Assembly (NCBI RefSeq): GCF_008802365.1
Contig: NZ_VZQZ01000002.1
Location: 460,363 to 524,362 of the forward strand
Source: Oryzomonas japonica
Lineage (GTDB): Bacteria; Desulfobacterota; Desulfuromonadia; Geobacterales; Pseudopelobacteraceae
Direction of reading: 5' to 3'
DNA: 64,000 nt
Part shown: piece after piece, positions 37,142 to 47,270 of the stretch
How positions within the stretch are numbered: position 1 is the first letter of the stretch
Layout of the letters: each line of letters starts with the position of its first letter
Translations under genes and position numbers: made by a program
The notes under the pieces: model-generated
What the model was told of the DNA's origin: nothing
The model's input: the letters and a program-made list of their open reading frames with translations, nothing else
The model's database searches: none

Positions 37142-39150
37142 GCTCCCCCTTTCAACAGGCGTTTCATCAGGTCCCTGACCAGATTGTTCCCTTCATTCTT
37201 AAGGGCGTTTTTCAGAACGGCCCGGGGCCGTTGGCCGGGAAGTCCCGCCAGAGTCGCCGCCGTGTCATACCTGATGCCGGCATGGTGATGGGCAAACAGC
37301 CGCTCGGCATTCCGCAGGATTCGCTCCTTGTCGTGACGGGAGAGGATATTGAACGCCAATATGACCAATTCTTCATCCTCGTTATCCAGGACCGTCTCCA
37401 CCAGGTCCAGGGCGGCGCTATCCCCTAACGACTCAAGCACTTCAAGGCAGGTGATCATGAGCAGTCCCCCGGCAGCGGGGAGCAGGTTTTTGATCACGTC
37501 GAGAATGGCCACCGGTTCCAGACGGGTCATGCTTTTCAGGGCCGCGCATTGCACCCGGGAATCGTCATCGCGCAGGGCCAGCCTCAAAGGCTCAAGGGCA
37601 TCGGCGTTCCCCGATTCTCCCAAAGCCTCGGCAGCGACCATGCGCACCTCCGGGGTCTCGTCCACCAGGGCGATTTGCAAAACCCCCTGCAGGGAGGGAA
37701 TATGAAGTTTCCCAATGGCAGCCGCCGAGGTCTGTCGCACGGAAGGATCCTCATCCTTGACGAGCCGCGACAGGTAGTCGCCATCACGCAGGGCGGCAAA
37801 GAGCAAGGCCGCATCACGGCGGTGCTGTGGCTGCTCGGAATCCGCCAATTGGCGCGCAACCGCCCTGACGGGGTGGCTGTCCTTTTGGGCCAGGAGTTGA
37901 AGGGAGGAGATGATAGCGCCGCTGAAGCCATCGTCCGCCTCTTCGAGCATCCCGATGATCTCCGGGATGCAGTCCGATAATCCTCGCTGGCCGGCGGCCT
38001 GTACCGCGGACCTGCGCACCAGCGGCGGAGGGTTGCGCAGGGCATTGCGAATCAGGTCGTCGCCCCCAGGGTAGCCCAATTTCCCAAACAGCGTACAGAT
38101 GGCGCCGCAGACCTTTTCGTCGGCGCTGGGGTAGATTTCCCGCAACGTGTCCATGCCGGCGGGGCCGAGAGCAGAAAGGGCAGTGAGCGCCAGGCTCGAA
38201 AGCCGTTCGGTGAGATATGCCGCCAAAAGAGGCACAGCGGCACGTGGGTCGCCCATAACCCCCAGCAGGTTCGTCACCGCTTCCGCCAGAGCGGTATCAT
38301 GCCCTTCCACCTCCAGCAGTTCCATGAAGCCCGGCACGACCTCGCTACCCGAAAATTGACGTAATGAAGCGATAAACTCCTGACGCGCCGCGCTGTCGGA
38401 ACGCAGCAGGATACGGTTGAAGGCCTTGACGGCAGCGCAACGGGCGCTCTTCTGGCTGGAGAGAAAGCCCTCCAGCAGAATGGGTGCGGCCGTATGGTCA
38501 CCGATGCTCCCGAGGCAGTCATAGAGTACCTTGCTGAAGATATCCTGCCCGACAAGCTTCTTGATCTCCTCCGGCACCGGCCCAGGGGTCCCAAGTTTTC
38601 CCAGGGCTGACAGGACGCTGAAACGAAAGAAGGCGTTTTCATTCGCGGCGAGTGCCGCGAGCAGTTCCGGCACCACCCCGGCGTCGCCGATGGTGCCCAG
38701 ATGTTCGGCCGCAGCGGCGGAAACGTTCACATCGGGGTCATAAAGGGCGGCAAGCAGCACCGGAATAAACTCAACGCCCCCGATCCCCCCCATGACATCG
38801 ACCACGAACTTCCGCACGCCGGCATCGGGGTCGCCGGCAAGGGTTTTCAACTGGAGGGCCGCCCGCGCCCCAAGCATGACAATAGCCTCGGCAGCGGAAT
38901 TTCTCAGCCCGGCATTGCCCTCATCGCGCAACAGTTCCAGCAGTTCGGCGATAAAATGACCTGAGGGCTCTGCCGCCACAAACACATTGACCGCTTCCTT
39001 GCGCACCCGCCAGCTGCCATCGCCCATGGCGGTAAAAACAAACTCGCACACATCCTCCAGGTCCTTGCCGTGCAGGGAATCGATGACCGCGCGACGCAGT
39101 TCTTCGTCGGCTGATTTGAGGGCGTTGCGTATATCTTCCCGATTATCCAC
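37138..39150 (-). CDS. HEAT-repeat protein in the chemotaxis operon
   Basis: A 670-residue all-helical solenoid of about 14-16 HEAT/PBS-lyase repeats (recurrent units of the form D..VR..A...LG..GD...LPAL..AL.D). No catalytic motif is present; such proteins are scaffolds. It overlaps cheR by four bases and cheW by eight bases, so it is a real member of the operon. A related HEAT gene occurs in some Geobacter che clusters. Possible roles, by inference, are assembly of the signalling array or binding of receptors, but this cannot be read from the sequence. Confidence 0.82.
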   Translation of the reverse strand: MDNREDIRNALKSADEELRRAVIDSLHGKDLEDVCEFVFTAMGDGSWRVRKEAVNVFVAAEPSGHFIAELLELLRDEGNAGLRNSAAEAIVMLGARAALQLKTLAGDPDAGVRKFVVDVMGGIGGVEFIPVLLAALYDPDVNVSAAAAEHLGTIGDAGVVPELLAALAANENAFFRFSVLSALGKLGTPGPVPEEIKKLVGQDIFSKVLYDCLGSIGDHTAAPILLEGFLSSQKSARCAAVKAFNRILLRSDSAARQEFIASLRQFSGSEVVPGFMELLEVEGHDTALAEAVTNLLGVMGDPRAAVPLLAAYLTERLSSLALTALSALGPAGMDTLREIYPSADEKVCGAICTLFGKLGYPGGDDLIRNALRNPPPLVRRSAVQAAGQRGLSDCIPEIIGMLEEADDGFSGAIISSLQLLAQKDSHPVRAVARQLADSEQPQHRRDAALLFAALRDGDYLSRLVKDEDPSVRQTSAAAIGKLHIPSLQGVLQIALVDETPEVRMVAAEALGESGNADALEPLRLALRDDDSRVQCAALKSMTRLEPVAILDVIKNLLPAAGGLLMITCLEVLESLGDSAALDLVETVLDNEDEELVILAFNILSRHDKERILRNAERLFAHHHAGIRYDTAATLAGLPGQRPRAVLKNALKNEGNNLVRDLMKRLLKGGA

Positions 39151-39607
39151 GAAGTGACTCCAGGCGGATATCAGAGGGGGTAAGCAGGGAGTCGATGTCC
39201 AGGATCATGAACATTTGTTCATGTGAAAGGCACATCCCCAAAACGTATTCCATGCCGATTCCTTCGGTGATATCAGGAGCGGGTTTGATCTCGCCCGCCG
39301 GAACGGTGATGACCTCCTGGACGTTATCCACTGCCAGCGCCAGCATCTGCCCTTGAAGAGAGACGATCAGGAGCCGGCCCGGGACACGCTCATCAGCTTT
39401 CGGCATGCCGAAACGATTCCGCATGTCCATGACCGGGATCAATTCACCACGCAGGTTGATGACCCCTTCCAGCAGGTCCGACTCCCGGGGCAGACCGGAA
39501 AGTTTCTGGGGCAGGATGATCTCTTTGATGCGCATGATATCCACCGCAAAGAGCCTGTTCCCCAAACTGAAACACGCCAGTTCTATGTTCTGAATATCTG
39601 TTTTCAT
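39143..39607 (-). CDS. cheW: Chemotaxis coupling protein CheW
   Basis: A 154-residue single CheW-domain adaptor: ACFSLGNRLFAVDIMRIKEI near the N-terminus, VINLRGELIPVMDMRNRFGM in the middle, and a C-terminal DIDSLL segment. It couples CheA to receptors. It is the second of two CheW-type genes in this operon, and its 3' end overlaps the HEAT gene by eight bases. Confidence 0.9.
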   Translation of the reverse strand: MKTDIQNIELACFSLGNRLFAVDIMRIKEIILPQKLSGLPRESDLLEGVINLRGELIPVMDMRNRFGMPKADERVPGRLLIVSLQGQMLALAVDNVQEVITVPAGEIKPAPDITEGIGMEYVLGMCLSHEQMFMILDIDSLLTPSDIRLESLRG

Positions 39608-39680
39608 AATCTATTCGTGCGGCTCCGTTCAGACAGCCATAGTGGTGAGCAGCGACCGGCAGGACCGGGACCGGGGTGCT

Positions 39681-40430
39681 TCAGCAGAGGTTGATATCGG
39701 TAATGCTTGCCACATTGAGCAGAATGATCATCATGGTGCCGGTGCGGCCGATACCGCAGACGAAATCGCGGTCAATCCCCTCAAGAACGGCTGGAGCGGG
39801 TTCGCGTTCCTCTTTCCCGATACGCACGACCTGAATAACCTCGTCCACCAACAGGCCGGTGAACCCTTCGTTGCGCTTCGCAATCACAATGCGTTCCCGG
39901 CCGTTGCGCTCCCCCTGGGGGAGTCCAAGACGTTCACGCATGTTAAAGACGGGAATGATGACGCCGCGCAGGGAAATCACCCCCATGATAAACACCGGGG
40001 CGCGGGGGACCTCGGTCGTCTCACGGGGTTTGATGATCTCCTTGAGCTCCATGATGTTGATGCCGTATATCTCGTTCGAGATCCGGAAACAGAGTATTTC
40101 CTCGTACTCCGACACTTCGGCAACCACCTGACCTTCGGACGCCAGCGGCAGGTCGTCGTCGCATCCGGCCGCTGCCCGTCCCGCGAGGATGATATCGAGA
40201 GGATCGATATGCCTGGCCCGCCTCGGCAACGGGTTTTGTCGGCTTTCAGGAATCACGGCGCCCGCCGTATCGGCAACGGACGGGCGATCATCAGCGGCAT
40301 CGGGAGAAGGGGCGGCAGCGGCCGAAGGTGCCTCTGACTGCGGCGCGTCCAGACTGACGCGCTCCGCTTCGACAGCCTGCTCCCGGGCTTCTCTGTTTTG
40401 GACTTTTTGCCGAATCTTTGCCAGGTTCAT
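39681..40430 (-). CDS. cheW: CheW-like protein with N-terminal extension
   Basis: A 249-residue CheW-domain protein whose CheW part (about 98-245) carries LCFRISNEIYGINIMELKEI and VISLRGVIIPVFNMRERLGL. The first 95 residues are Ala/Asp/Pro/Arg-rich and probably disordered, with a short basic start (MNLAKIRQKVQNREAREQA). Such extensions occur in several delta-class CheW proteins; its role is unknown. It stands between the ExeA-like ATPase and the second CheW. Confidence 0.86.
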   Translation of the reverse strand: MNLAKIRQKVQNREAREQAVEAERVSLDAPQSEAPSAAAAPSPDAADDRPSVADTAGAVIPESRQNPLPRRARHIDPLDIILAGRAAAGCDDDLPLASEGQVVAEVSEYEEILCFRISNEIYGINIMELKEIIKPRETTEVPRAPVFIMGVISLRGVIIPVFNMRERLGLPQGERNGRERIVIAKRNEGFTGLLVDEVIQVVRIGKEEREPAPAVLEGIDRDFVCGIGRTGTMMIILLNVASITDINLC

Positions 40431-40445
40431 GCGGTTGGAATCCTT

Positions 40446-41246
40446 CTACATCATCAGTTCGTCTTTAATTTCATCGATGACCGTCGAATCGATCAGGGCG
40501 GCGTCGTTGCCGTAGGCGACCAACAGGGCATTGGTTGCAATGGAGTTGATCTTGCGCGGGACGCCACCGGTAATCTCGAATATCTTCTGGACAGCATCGG
40601 GGGTGAATAAACCGGGCATACCGCCGGCCTTTTCAAGCCTGAAATCGAGATATTCCATGGTTTCTTCCAGCGTAAGCGGCTCCAGGTGGTAATTGAGGGC
40701 GATCCGCTGCCGCAGGGGCTCGAACCGGGATGAAGCCAGCATGGGACGCAATTCCGGCTGCCCCATGACGATCACCGCCAGTAGATTGCGGTCATCCAGC
40801 TGAAAATTGGTCAGCAGGCGGATCTCGTCGAACACCTCCGCATCGGAGATCATCTGGGCTTCATCGACCACGATGACCGGGCAAATCCCCTTCTGGTAGC
40901 TGTCGTAGACGACCGTATTGATCTGTTCAAGCAATTCGTCCTTGAGCGCCGCCGGCGCCTCGATGTCGAGCAGGCGGGCCGTGGTCCGCAGGAATTCCAG
41001 TCCCGTCAGGCGCGGATTGACGATGTAACAGAAGCGGTAGCCATCACCCAGCCGGTCCATAAGCGCCCGGGAGAGCGTTGTCTTGCCGCAACCGATCTCG
41101 CCGGTAAGGACGGCTATTTCCCGTTCCTCCAGCACAAACTCCAGGCGAGCCAAGGCCTCTTCATGCCCCGCGCTGAGAAAAAGAAAACGGGGGTCGGGGG
41201 TCTTGCTGAACGGCTTCTCCCTGAAGCCAAAAAAGGCTTTATACAT
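40446..41246 (-). CDS. ExeA-like AAA ATPase in the chemotaxis operon
   Basis: A 266-residue AAA ATPase of the ExeA/GspA class. It begins MYKAFFGFREKPFSKTPDPRFLF, the usual ExeA opening, has Walker A GEIGCGKTT (about 49-57), Walker B VIVVDEAQ (about 145-152), sensor 1 in IVMGQPEL and a sensor-2 Arg near 205. No peptidoglycan-binding domain is present, unlike full-length ExeA. Gene spacing is tight: four bases after cheA and 15 before the CheW gene. ExeA ATPases usually help assemble secretion or pilus complexes; its job here is unknown. Confidence 0.84.
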   Translation of the reverse strand: MYKAFFGFREKPFSKTPDPRFLFLSAGHEEALARLEFVLEEREIAVLTGEIGCGKTTLSRALMDRLGDGYRFCYIVNPRLTGLEFLRTTARLLDIEAPAALKDELLEQINTVVYDSYQKGICPVIVVDEAQMISDAEVFDEIRLLTNFQLDDRNLLAVIVMGQPELRPMLASSRFEPLRQRIALNYHLEPLTLEETMEYLDFRLEKAGGMPGLFTPDAVQKIFEITGGVPRKINSIATNALLVAYGNDAALIDSTVIDEIKDELMM

Positions 41247-41250
41247 GGCC

Positions 41251-43350
41251 TCAGCTCCCGGATCTCAAGGTATCGTTGATCATGCCGCCAACATCCAGTA
41301 CCAGAATCGTGCGCTGATCCCCAAGATCGGCCGCTCCGGCGATGCCGGGAAACCGCCTGAAGCCATCGCCCAAGGACTTGATCACGATGTCCTGCTGGCC
41401 AAGCAGTTCGTCCACCACGACGCCCAGCCGCTTTTCGGCTACGCCGACCACCACGACATAGAACTCCTCGGGGCGGTCCGACCGGCGGTTCAGACAGAGA
41501 AACTCCTCCAGCCGGAGAAGCGGCAGGGTCGTATCACGCAGTTGCGTGACTTCACGGCGCTCCACGGTCTTGATATCACCGCCGGTCAAAAGCAGCGACT
41601 CCAGCACCGAGGTCACCGGCAAGGCATAGGTTCTGCCGGCACAGGAGATGATCAGGGACTTGATGATGGCCAGGGTGATCGGCAGGGTGATGATGAAGCG
41701 GGTACCCCGCCCTTTTGTGGTCTCAATATCGACCAGGCCCGAAATGGCGGCGATATTGTTTCTGACCACGTCCATACCGACACCGCGGCCCGAGACCTCA
41801 CTCACCTGGTCGGTGGTGGAGAAGCCGGGAAGGAAAATGAAATCGAGCGCTTCCTTGTCGGAAACGGCGCTCAAATCCTGCACAAAGCCCTTCTGGAGCG
41901 CCCGGGCCTTGACCTTTTCGATATCGATTCCGCCGCCATCGTCCTCTACCTCGATAACAACGTGGTTTCCCTTCTGGAATGAGGAAATCTTTATGACGCC
42001 CTTTTCAGGTTTACCAGCCGCCAGCCGTTTTTCCGGGCTTTCGATGCCGTGGTCGATGGCGTTTCTGATGATGTGCATCATCGGGTCGGAGATATCCTCC
42101 ACGATCAGCTTGTCCAGTTCCGTATCCGCTCCGTAGAAGAGCAGTTCAACCTTTTTGCCCTGTTCGCGGGAAATGGTGCGGACAATGCGGGACATCTTCT
42201 CGTAGAGTTGTCCCACCGGGATCATGCGGATATCCATGACCCCTTTCTGCAGGTCGGTCAACTTGCGCTCCAGCACCTTGGCGGACTTGCCAAGTTCGAC
42301 GGCTACCCGGGAGAAACGCTCGTTCCGCAACCGCTCCGCCAGAGCGGCAATGGAGGAGTGGGCCAGGACGAGCTCGCCGACGATGTTCATCAACTCGTCA
42401 AGCTTGCCGATATCCACACGGACTGTGCGGCTGATGCTCTTGGCGGACAGGGGGGGCGTCCCGGCGGCAGGGCTTGCCGGGGCAGGGGTCGGCATGGCGT
42501 CGGGGAGCGTGGGCAGGTGTACCGGTTCTTCGTCCCCGTTTTTTGTGGGGGGGGTGATCGCAACAGCGGCTGGCGGTTCCGGGCCACCGTTCAAGAGCGC
42601 CACGGTCACGCTGTCGTGCTGTATGGTCAGCGCGAATTTTTCCAATGCATGGGCGGAACCGGCCAGGATATCGAAATCGATGTTGGTTTCCATGTTGCTG
42701 CTCATGCTGGGCAGGGTACTGATAATCTCGCCGCAGGTCTTGATAGCGTCGGAAATCGCCGCCAAGTCCTGGTCAAAGGTCGCCAACTCGAGGGAGGCAT
42801 GGACACGGTAGATGTTCTTGCCCTTGGAGAGATTTTCCAACAGGCGATGTTCCTCATATTCCGTGAGGGATTTCAACACCTGTTCGGAAAGCCCCAGGGC
42901 CTCCAGGGGCGAAGCCTGGGCCGCATCGCGGGTCGGTTCTTCCAGGCAGGCATTGATCTTGGCCGTGCATGCCGAGATCTTTTCGTCAGGCTCGCTCCCC
43001 TCCCCTTCGGACAGGCCCCGAACCAGGGAGAGCAGAACATCGTGGGAATCGAGCAATACCCCGATCACTCCGGCATCGAGCTTGAGTTTGCCGAGCCGAA
43101 GCCAGTCCAGAAGATTCTCCATGTTGTGGGACAATTCGGAAATTCCCGCAAAGCCGAACATGCCGGCCAACCCTTTCAGGGAGTGAGCCCCCCGGAAGAT
43201 GGCATTCAGCAGGTCGGGGTCCACCTCTCCATTGTCGGCCACATCGGCGAGATCGGCCAGTTCGGAACCGAGGTGCTCGACAATTTCCTCGGCTTCGGCC
43301 AGAAAATCCCGTACGGCCTTGTTTATAAGGGGGGTATTGTTGTCAGTCAT
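41251..43350 (-). CDS. cheA: Chemotaxis histidine kinase CheA
   Basis: A 699-residue kinase: Hpt domain (1-110) with phospho-acceptor H56 in RGAHSLKG, a long region (130-290) including a Pro-rich linker, dimerisation domain (about 305-370), HATPase domain (about 370-550; N-box HIIRNAIDHGIE and GRGVGMDVV present) and a CheW-like domain (about 555-690). Phosphate can pass to the CheY and PATAN response regulators upstream. The linker contains a run of eight C/G (42547-42554). Confidence 0.93.
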   Translation of the reverse strand: MTDNNTPLINKAVRDFLAEAEEIVEHLGSELADLADVADNGEVDPDLLNAIFRGAHSLKGLAGMFGFAGISELSHNMENLLDWLRLGKLKLDAGVIGVLLDSHDVLLSLVRGLSEGEGSEPDEKISACTAKINACLEEPTRDAAQASPLEALGLSEQVLKSLTEYEEHRLLENLSKGKNIYRVHASLELATFDQDLAAISDAIKTCGEIISTLPSMSSNMETNIDFDILAGSAHALEKFALTIQHDSVTVALLNGGPEPPAAVAITPPTKNGDEEPVHLPTLPDAMPTPAPASPAAGTPPLSAKSISRTVRVDIGKLDELMNIVGELVLAHSSIAALAERLRNERFSRVAVELGKSAKVLERKLTDLQKGVMDIRMIPVGQLYEKMSRIVRTISREQGKKVELLFYGADTELDKLIVEDISDPMMHIIRNAIDHGIESPEKRLAAGKPEKGVIKISSFQKGNHVVIEVEDDGGGIDIEKVKARALQKGFVQDLSAVSDKEALDFIFLPGFSTTDQVSEVSGRGVGMDVVRNNIAAISGLVDIETTKGRGTRFIITLPITLAIIKSLIISCAGRTYALPVTSVLESLLLTGGDIKTVERREVTQLRDTTLPLLRLEEFLCLNRRSDRPEEFYVVVVGVAEKRLGVVVDELLGQQDIVIKSLGDGFRRFPGIAGAADLGDQRTILVLDVGGMINDTLRSGS

Positions 43351-43375
43351 GAAGGGTGTCCGTCATCTCAGGTGA

Positions 43376-43747
43376 TCATCCCAGATACTTCACGATGATA
43401 TTCTTCAGGTCAGAACAATCCAACGGTTTGACGACATATTCATTGGCGCCGAGCAATCTGCCCTTTTCTATGTCGCTCTGGCTTCCCTCCGTGGAGAGGA
43501 TGATGACCGGTATGTGCTCGTAATTGGGGTTATTGCGCAGATAACTGATCAGTTCCAGGCCGTTGATATCGGGCATATTGATGTCCGTGAAGATCAGATC
43601 AACGTGTTCCCGGGGCAGAAGACGCAGGGCCTCGAACCCGTTGGCAGCCTCTACGATACGGAAATCGCCCAGGGATTCGATGATGGACACCAGCATGGCC
43701 CGAAACGCCGTGGAATCGTCCGTAATGAGTATTGTCTTTCTGTCCAC
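43376..43747 (-). CDS. cheY: CheY-like response regulator
   Basis: A single-domain receiver. With the GTG at 43747 (AGGTGA just upstream) it has 123 residues, the usual CheY size. Acidic pair DD near 10, acceptor Asp in IFTDINMPDING (near 53), Thr/Ser in ILSTEG and Lys in VVKPLD. ATG at 43777 or 43774 is an alternative start, adding ten residues. It lies directly before cheA and is presumed to be its phosphorylation target. Confidence 0.88.
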   Translation of the reverse strand: MDRKTILITDDSTAFRAMLVSIIESLGDFRIVEAANGFEALRLLPREHVDLIFTDINMPDINGLELISYLRNNPNYEHIPVIILSTEGSQSDIEKGRLLGANEYVVKPLDCSDLKNIIVKYLG

Positions 43748-43862
43748 CGCTTCACCTGTTGTACCCACAAGCATCATACCTCAGCGCCACACATGATTAG
43801 TTCATTAAAGCTCTTCGCCATAGTCGATACGATATCCTCTCGCTCGCCACAAAGCTGCGGCA

Positions 43863-44921
43863 TCACACCGGTGCAGCTTCACCCGATTCCGAGCGTTGCA
43901 ACGCTTCCAGAAGCGACGGCAGAAATGTCCGCAGGCTTTCAGGTGAAGAGCATTCGGCACGATGGGGCTTCATCACACAATGGTAGCCCATGTCACTGAC
44001 TTTCTTTTCCGCTTCCGCGTGATGGTAATCGGTCATCATCAGTATGGGGATGTCCGTGAAATTGTTGTGAAGAAGTTCCAGCAGTTCAATCCCGCCGAGG
44101 ACCCCCGAACCGTCCATCCGGGGCATGATCAGATCCACGAGAACAACGGGATGCTGGCCGCCGCGATGAAGAGTATCGACCCTGATCAAGGTATCCTCGC
44201 TGCTGGTCATGGCATGGACTTCGTAGCCGTTTTCCCGCAGCAACTCCGCCAGTGTCTTTAATGTTGTGCCGTCATCGTCGACAATCACCAGCGGGCGGAC
44301 GATTGCCTGCTCGGGTGTGCTCTCCGGCGTGTGGACCACATCGGATAGTTCGAAGGGGATCCCCACCTCATCGGTGTCGCCACTATCGGGGCTCGCTTCG
44401 GCGGCGGCGCGGCTCTCGCTGGCGACCCGGGTCCCCTCCATGGCCAGAAACTGCGGGTTAAGCCCCTTGGAAAGCATGAACTGGAGCGGGTCGACAATGC
44501 CGGCGTCAATGGCCTCGATATTTTCCTGGGGCTCAAAATCGAATGTGCCATCAAGCCAGGCAAAAAGTGACAGGACAACCTGTTCGATCTGTTCGCGGAC
44601 GACTTCTTCAATGGTTTCATGGACTACGGAGAAACGTTTGGTCAGGATGATTCCCAGGTGCTCGCTGAATCCCCGTTCCTTTTGAAGCTCCAGGGCCTTG
44701 CGGAGGGTATCAGAATCTATGACGCCCCTCTGGATAAGCACTTCCCCCAGTCCCATCCTGGAGGTGGACGAGAGCGCCTTTACCACCAGTCCCTGCTTGA
44801 AGACGATGGTCCCTTCGCGCCCACCGCTGCGAAGGGAAAGCACCCCGGTCTTCCGGCTGAGGCTGATCAGTTGCAGAATCTCGCCCAGCCCAAGTTCTTC
44901 AAGGTTTCCGACAAGACTCAT
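43863..44921 (-). CDS. PATAN (DUF4388)-domain response regulator
   Basis: The first gene of the chemotaxis-like operon, 352 residues. The N-terminus MSLVGNLEELGLGEILQLISLSRKTGVLSL is the PATAN/DUF4388 domain (1-130), a module common in Geobacter and cyanobacteria that links receivers to other partners. A linker rich in Glu/Ser (about 150-205) precedes a receiver (about 208-345) with DDD at the N-terminus, acceptor Asp in LVDLIMPRMDG and Lys in VMKPHR. Receiver at the C-terminus is unusual for an output regulator and suggests a scaffold or adaptor role. Confidence 0.85.
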   Translation of the reverse strand: MSLVGNLEELGLGEILQLISLSRKTGVLSLRSGGREGTIVFKQGLVVKALSSTSRMGLGEVLIQRGVIDSDTLRKALELQKERGFSEHLGIILTKRFSVVHETIEEVVREQIEQVVLSLFAWLDGTFDFEPQENIEAIDAGIVDPLQFMLSKGLNPQFLAMEGTRVASESRAAAEASPDSGDTDEVGIPFELSDVVHTPESTPEQAIVRPLVIVDDDGTTLKTLAELLRENGYEVHAMTSSEDTLIRVDTLHRGGQHPVVLVDLIMPRMDGSGVLGGIELLELLHNNFTDIPILMMTDYHHAEAEKKVSDMGYHCVMKPHRAECSSPESLRTFLPSLLEALQRSESGEAAPV

Positions 44922-45001
44922 ACGGAAATGCCCCTACCTGTGTGGAAATGCAAAAAATGGACTAAATTGTAAACCATCGATATTGGCAAGTAAAGCCTTT
45001 A

Positions 45002-46357
45002 TCAATGCCGCTCACGCTTGGCCAGGGGGTGCCGGCCCGCGCCATTTTTTTCTCGCCCCCTGAAGATGAGCCGGATCGGCACGCCGTCGAAACCAAAGGC
45101 TTCCCTGAATCGATTGACCAGATAGCGTTCATAGGAAAAATGAATGCTGTCCGGCTGATTGGTAAAGATGACAAAGGATGGCGGACGGGTTGCGACCTGG
45201 GTGGCAAAGTAGAACTTTACGCGGCGACCATGGGCCAAAGGCGCATGGTGAGCATCTGTGGCCTCGGAAAAAACCCGGTTCAAGTCCGAGGTCGTCACCC
45301 GGTGTATGTACTGTCCCATGACCTCGTCCACGGTGGTCATGATCTTGCCGATACGCTGACCGGTCTTGGCGGATACGAAGACGATCGGGGCATAGGCCAG
45401 GTACTTGAAGCCGGTCCGGACCTTGTCCACGTAGACCCCCAGGGTGTCGTTGTCTTTTTCCAGGGTATCCCACTTGTTGACCACAAAGACGCATCCCCTG
45501 CCCGCCTCGTGCACATAACCGGCGATGCGCTCATCCTGCTCCGTCACCCCCTCCTCGGCATCGAGGACGACCAGAACGACGTCGGCCCGCTCGATGCTGC
45601 GCAGGGAGTCCACCACGCTGTATTTTTCCAGTTTTTCAGTCGTCTTGCCCTTGCGGCGGATACCGGCGGTATCGATCAGCAGGTAATTCTTTTTATTGCA
45701 GGTGAAAAGGGTATCCACCGAATCGCGGGTCGTACCGGCGGTCGGATTGGCCACCATCCGCTCGAAACCGAGCAGCCGGTTGACCAGGGACGATTTGCCC
45801 ACATTGGGACGCCCCACCACGGCAATCCGGGTGATCTCGTCATCGGGGATACCGGTGTCCGCCTCGGGAAAGACATCCAGCAAATCCTCCATCAGGTCGA
45901 TGACGCCCCGATTATGTTCGGCCGATATGGTATGGAGGCGTTCTATCCCCAGGGAATAGAACTCGGCCGACTCATTCTCCAGCTTCTCGCCATCCACCTT
46001 GTTGACCACGTAGAAGATCGGCTTCTTGACGCGGCGCAGCATCGTGGCCACTTCAATGTCGGCCGGGGTCAGGCCGCTCCTGGCATCCATCATGAAGATG
46101 ATGACATCGGCCTCTTCCATTGCCAGACTGGACTGTTCCCGCATCTGCTGCAACAGACGGTCCTCGGTCACCGGTTCGAATCCGCCGGTATCGATCAGGA
46201 TGAACGGCTTGTCGAACCGGGTGATGGTGGCGTAGTTACGGTCGCGGGTTACGCCGGGCAGATCGTCCACAATGGCGCGACGATGGCCCAGCAGGCGGTT
46301 GAACAGGGTGGACTTGCCCACATTGGGACGGCCGACGATGGCTACAATAGGTTTCAT
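45002..46357 (-). CDS. der: GTPase Der (EngA)
   Basis: A 451-residue GTPase with two tandem G domains (each beginning GRPNVGKST, about 10-18 and 186-194) and a C-terminal KH-like domain. It acts in 50S ribosome assembly. The ATG at 46357 overlaps the stop codon of era (ATGA), so the two GTPases are coupled. A longer frame to 46399 would run into era coding sequence and is rejected. Confidence 0.95.
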   Translation of the reverse strand: MKPIVAIVGRPNVGKSTLFNRLLGHRRAIVDDLPGVTRDRNYATITRFDKPFILIDTGGFEPVTEDRLLQQMREQSSLAMEEADVIIFMMDARSGLTPADIEVATMLRRVKKPIFYVVNKVDGEKLENESAEFYSLGIERLHTISAEHNRGVIDLMEDLLDVFPEADTGIPDDEITRIAVVGRPNVGKSSLVNRLLGFERMVANPTAGTTRDSVDTLFTCNKKNYLLIDTAGIRRKGKTTEKLEKYSVVDSLRSIERADVVLVVLDAEEGVTEQDERIAGYVHEAGRGCVFVVNKWDTLEKDNDTLGVYVDKVRTGFKYLAYAPIVFVSAKTGQRIGKIMTTVDEVMGQYIHRVTTSDLNRVFSEATDAHHAPLAHGRRVKFYFATQVATRPPSFVIFTNQPDSIHFSYERYLVNRFREAFGFDGVPIRLIFRGREKNGAGRHPLAKRERH

Positions 46358-47244
46358 TCGTACCCCAGCTCCCTCAGAACGGCCGTCCGTTCGGTCCAAC
46401 GCTCCTGCACCTTGACGAACAGCTCCAGAAAGACCCGGGTTCCCAACAAGCGCTCAATATCGCCCCGGGCCGCCTGGCCGATTTTTTTGAGCATGGCCCC
46501 TTTTTTGCCGATGAGAATCCCCTTCTGCCCTTCCCTCTCCACCAGGATGGTGGCGCTGATGGCGATCACGCCATTCTCCCGTTCCTGGAAGGAATCGACT
46601 ATAACTGCCGTAGAATACGGGACTTCTTCGCCGGTCAGACGAAAGATTTTCTCCCGCACCAGCTCGGCGCAGATCACCTTTTCCGGCTGGTCGGTGAGGA
46701 TATCGTCGGGGAAATAGGCCGGCCCCTCGGGGAGACGTTCGCGGATCAGCTCCACCAAACGCTCCACGTTGCCGCCGGTCTGGGCCGAGATCGGCACCAC
46801 CTCGGCAAAGGGGTGCAGGCGCGAAACAGAGGCGATCAGCGCCAGAAGCCGCTCCTTGGGCTCAACCAGATCGACCTTGTTCAGGATCAGGAAGATCGGA
46901 GCACCGGCCTTGGTCGCGACCTCTCGCACAAAAACGTCATCCCGCTGCGCCGTGGCGTCCACCACCAGCAGGAGCAGGTCAACGCCCGAAATAGCCCCAT
47001 AGGCTGCATCCACCATGGCCCGGTTCATGCGGCTCCTGGCGGCATGGATGCCGGGCGTGTCCACGAACACGATCTGACTCGCCTCATCGGAGACAATGCC
47101 GCGAATAACGGTGCGGGTCGTTTGCGGCTTGTCCGAGACCGCCACGATCTTCTCACCGAGGATGCGGTTCAACAACGTGGACTTGCCCACGTTCGGGCGG
47201 CCGACAATGGAGACGAACCCCGATTTAAATTCTTTGTTTTTCAT
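46354..47244 (-). CDS. era: GTPase Era
   Basis: A 296-residue GTPase: G domain with GRPNVGKST (about 15-23), DTPGIH, NKVD, and a C-terminal KH domain ([15 protein letters not shown], near 240-254) for binding 16S rRNA. It functions in 30S maturation. Its 3' end overlaps der by four bases. Confidence 0.95.
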   Translation of the reverse strand: MKNKEFKSGFVSIVGRPNVGKSTLLNRILGEKIVAVSDKPQTTRTVIRGIVSDEASQIVFVDTPGIHAARSRMNRAMVDAAYGAISGVDLLLLVVDATAQRDDVFVREVATKAGAPIFLILNKVDLVEPKERLLALIASVSRLHPFAEVVPISAQTGGNVERLVELIRERLPEGPAYFPDDILTDQPEKVICAELVREKIFRLTGEEVPYSTAVIVDSFQERENGVIAISATILVEREGQKGILIGKKGAMLKKIGQAARGDIERLLGTRVFLELFVKVQERWTERTAVLRELGYE

Positions 47245-47270
47245 ATAATTGGATCACACTCTTTCATGTA

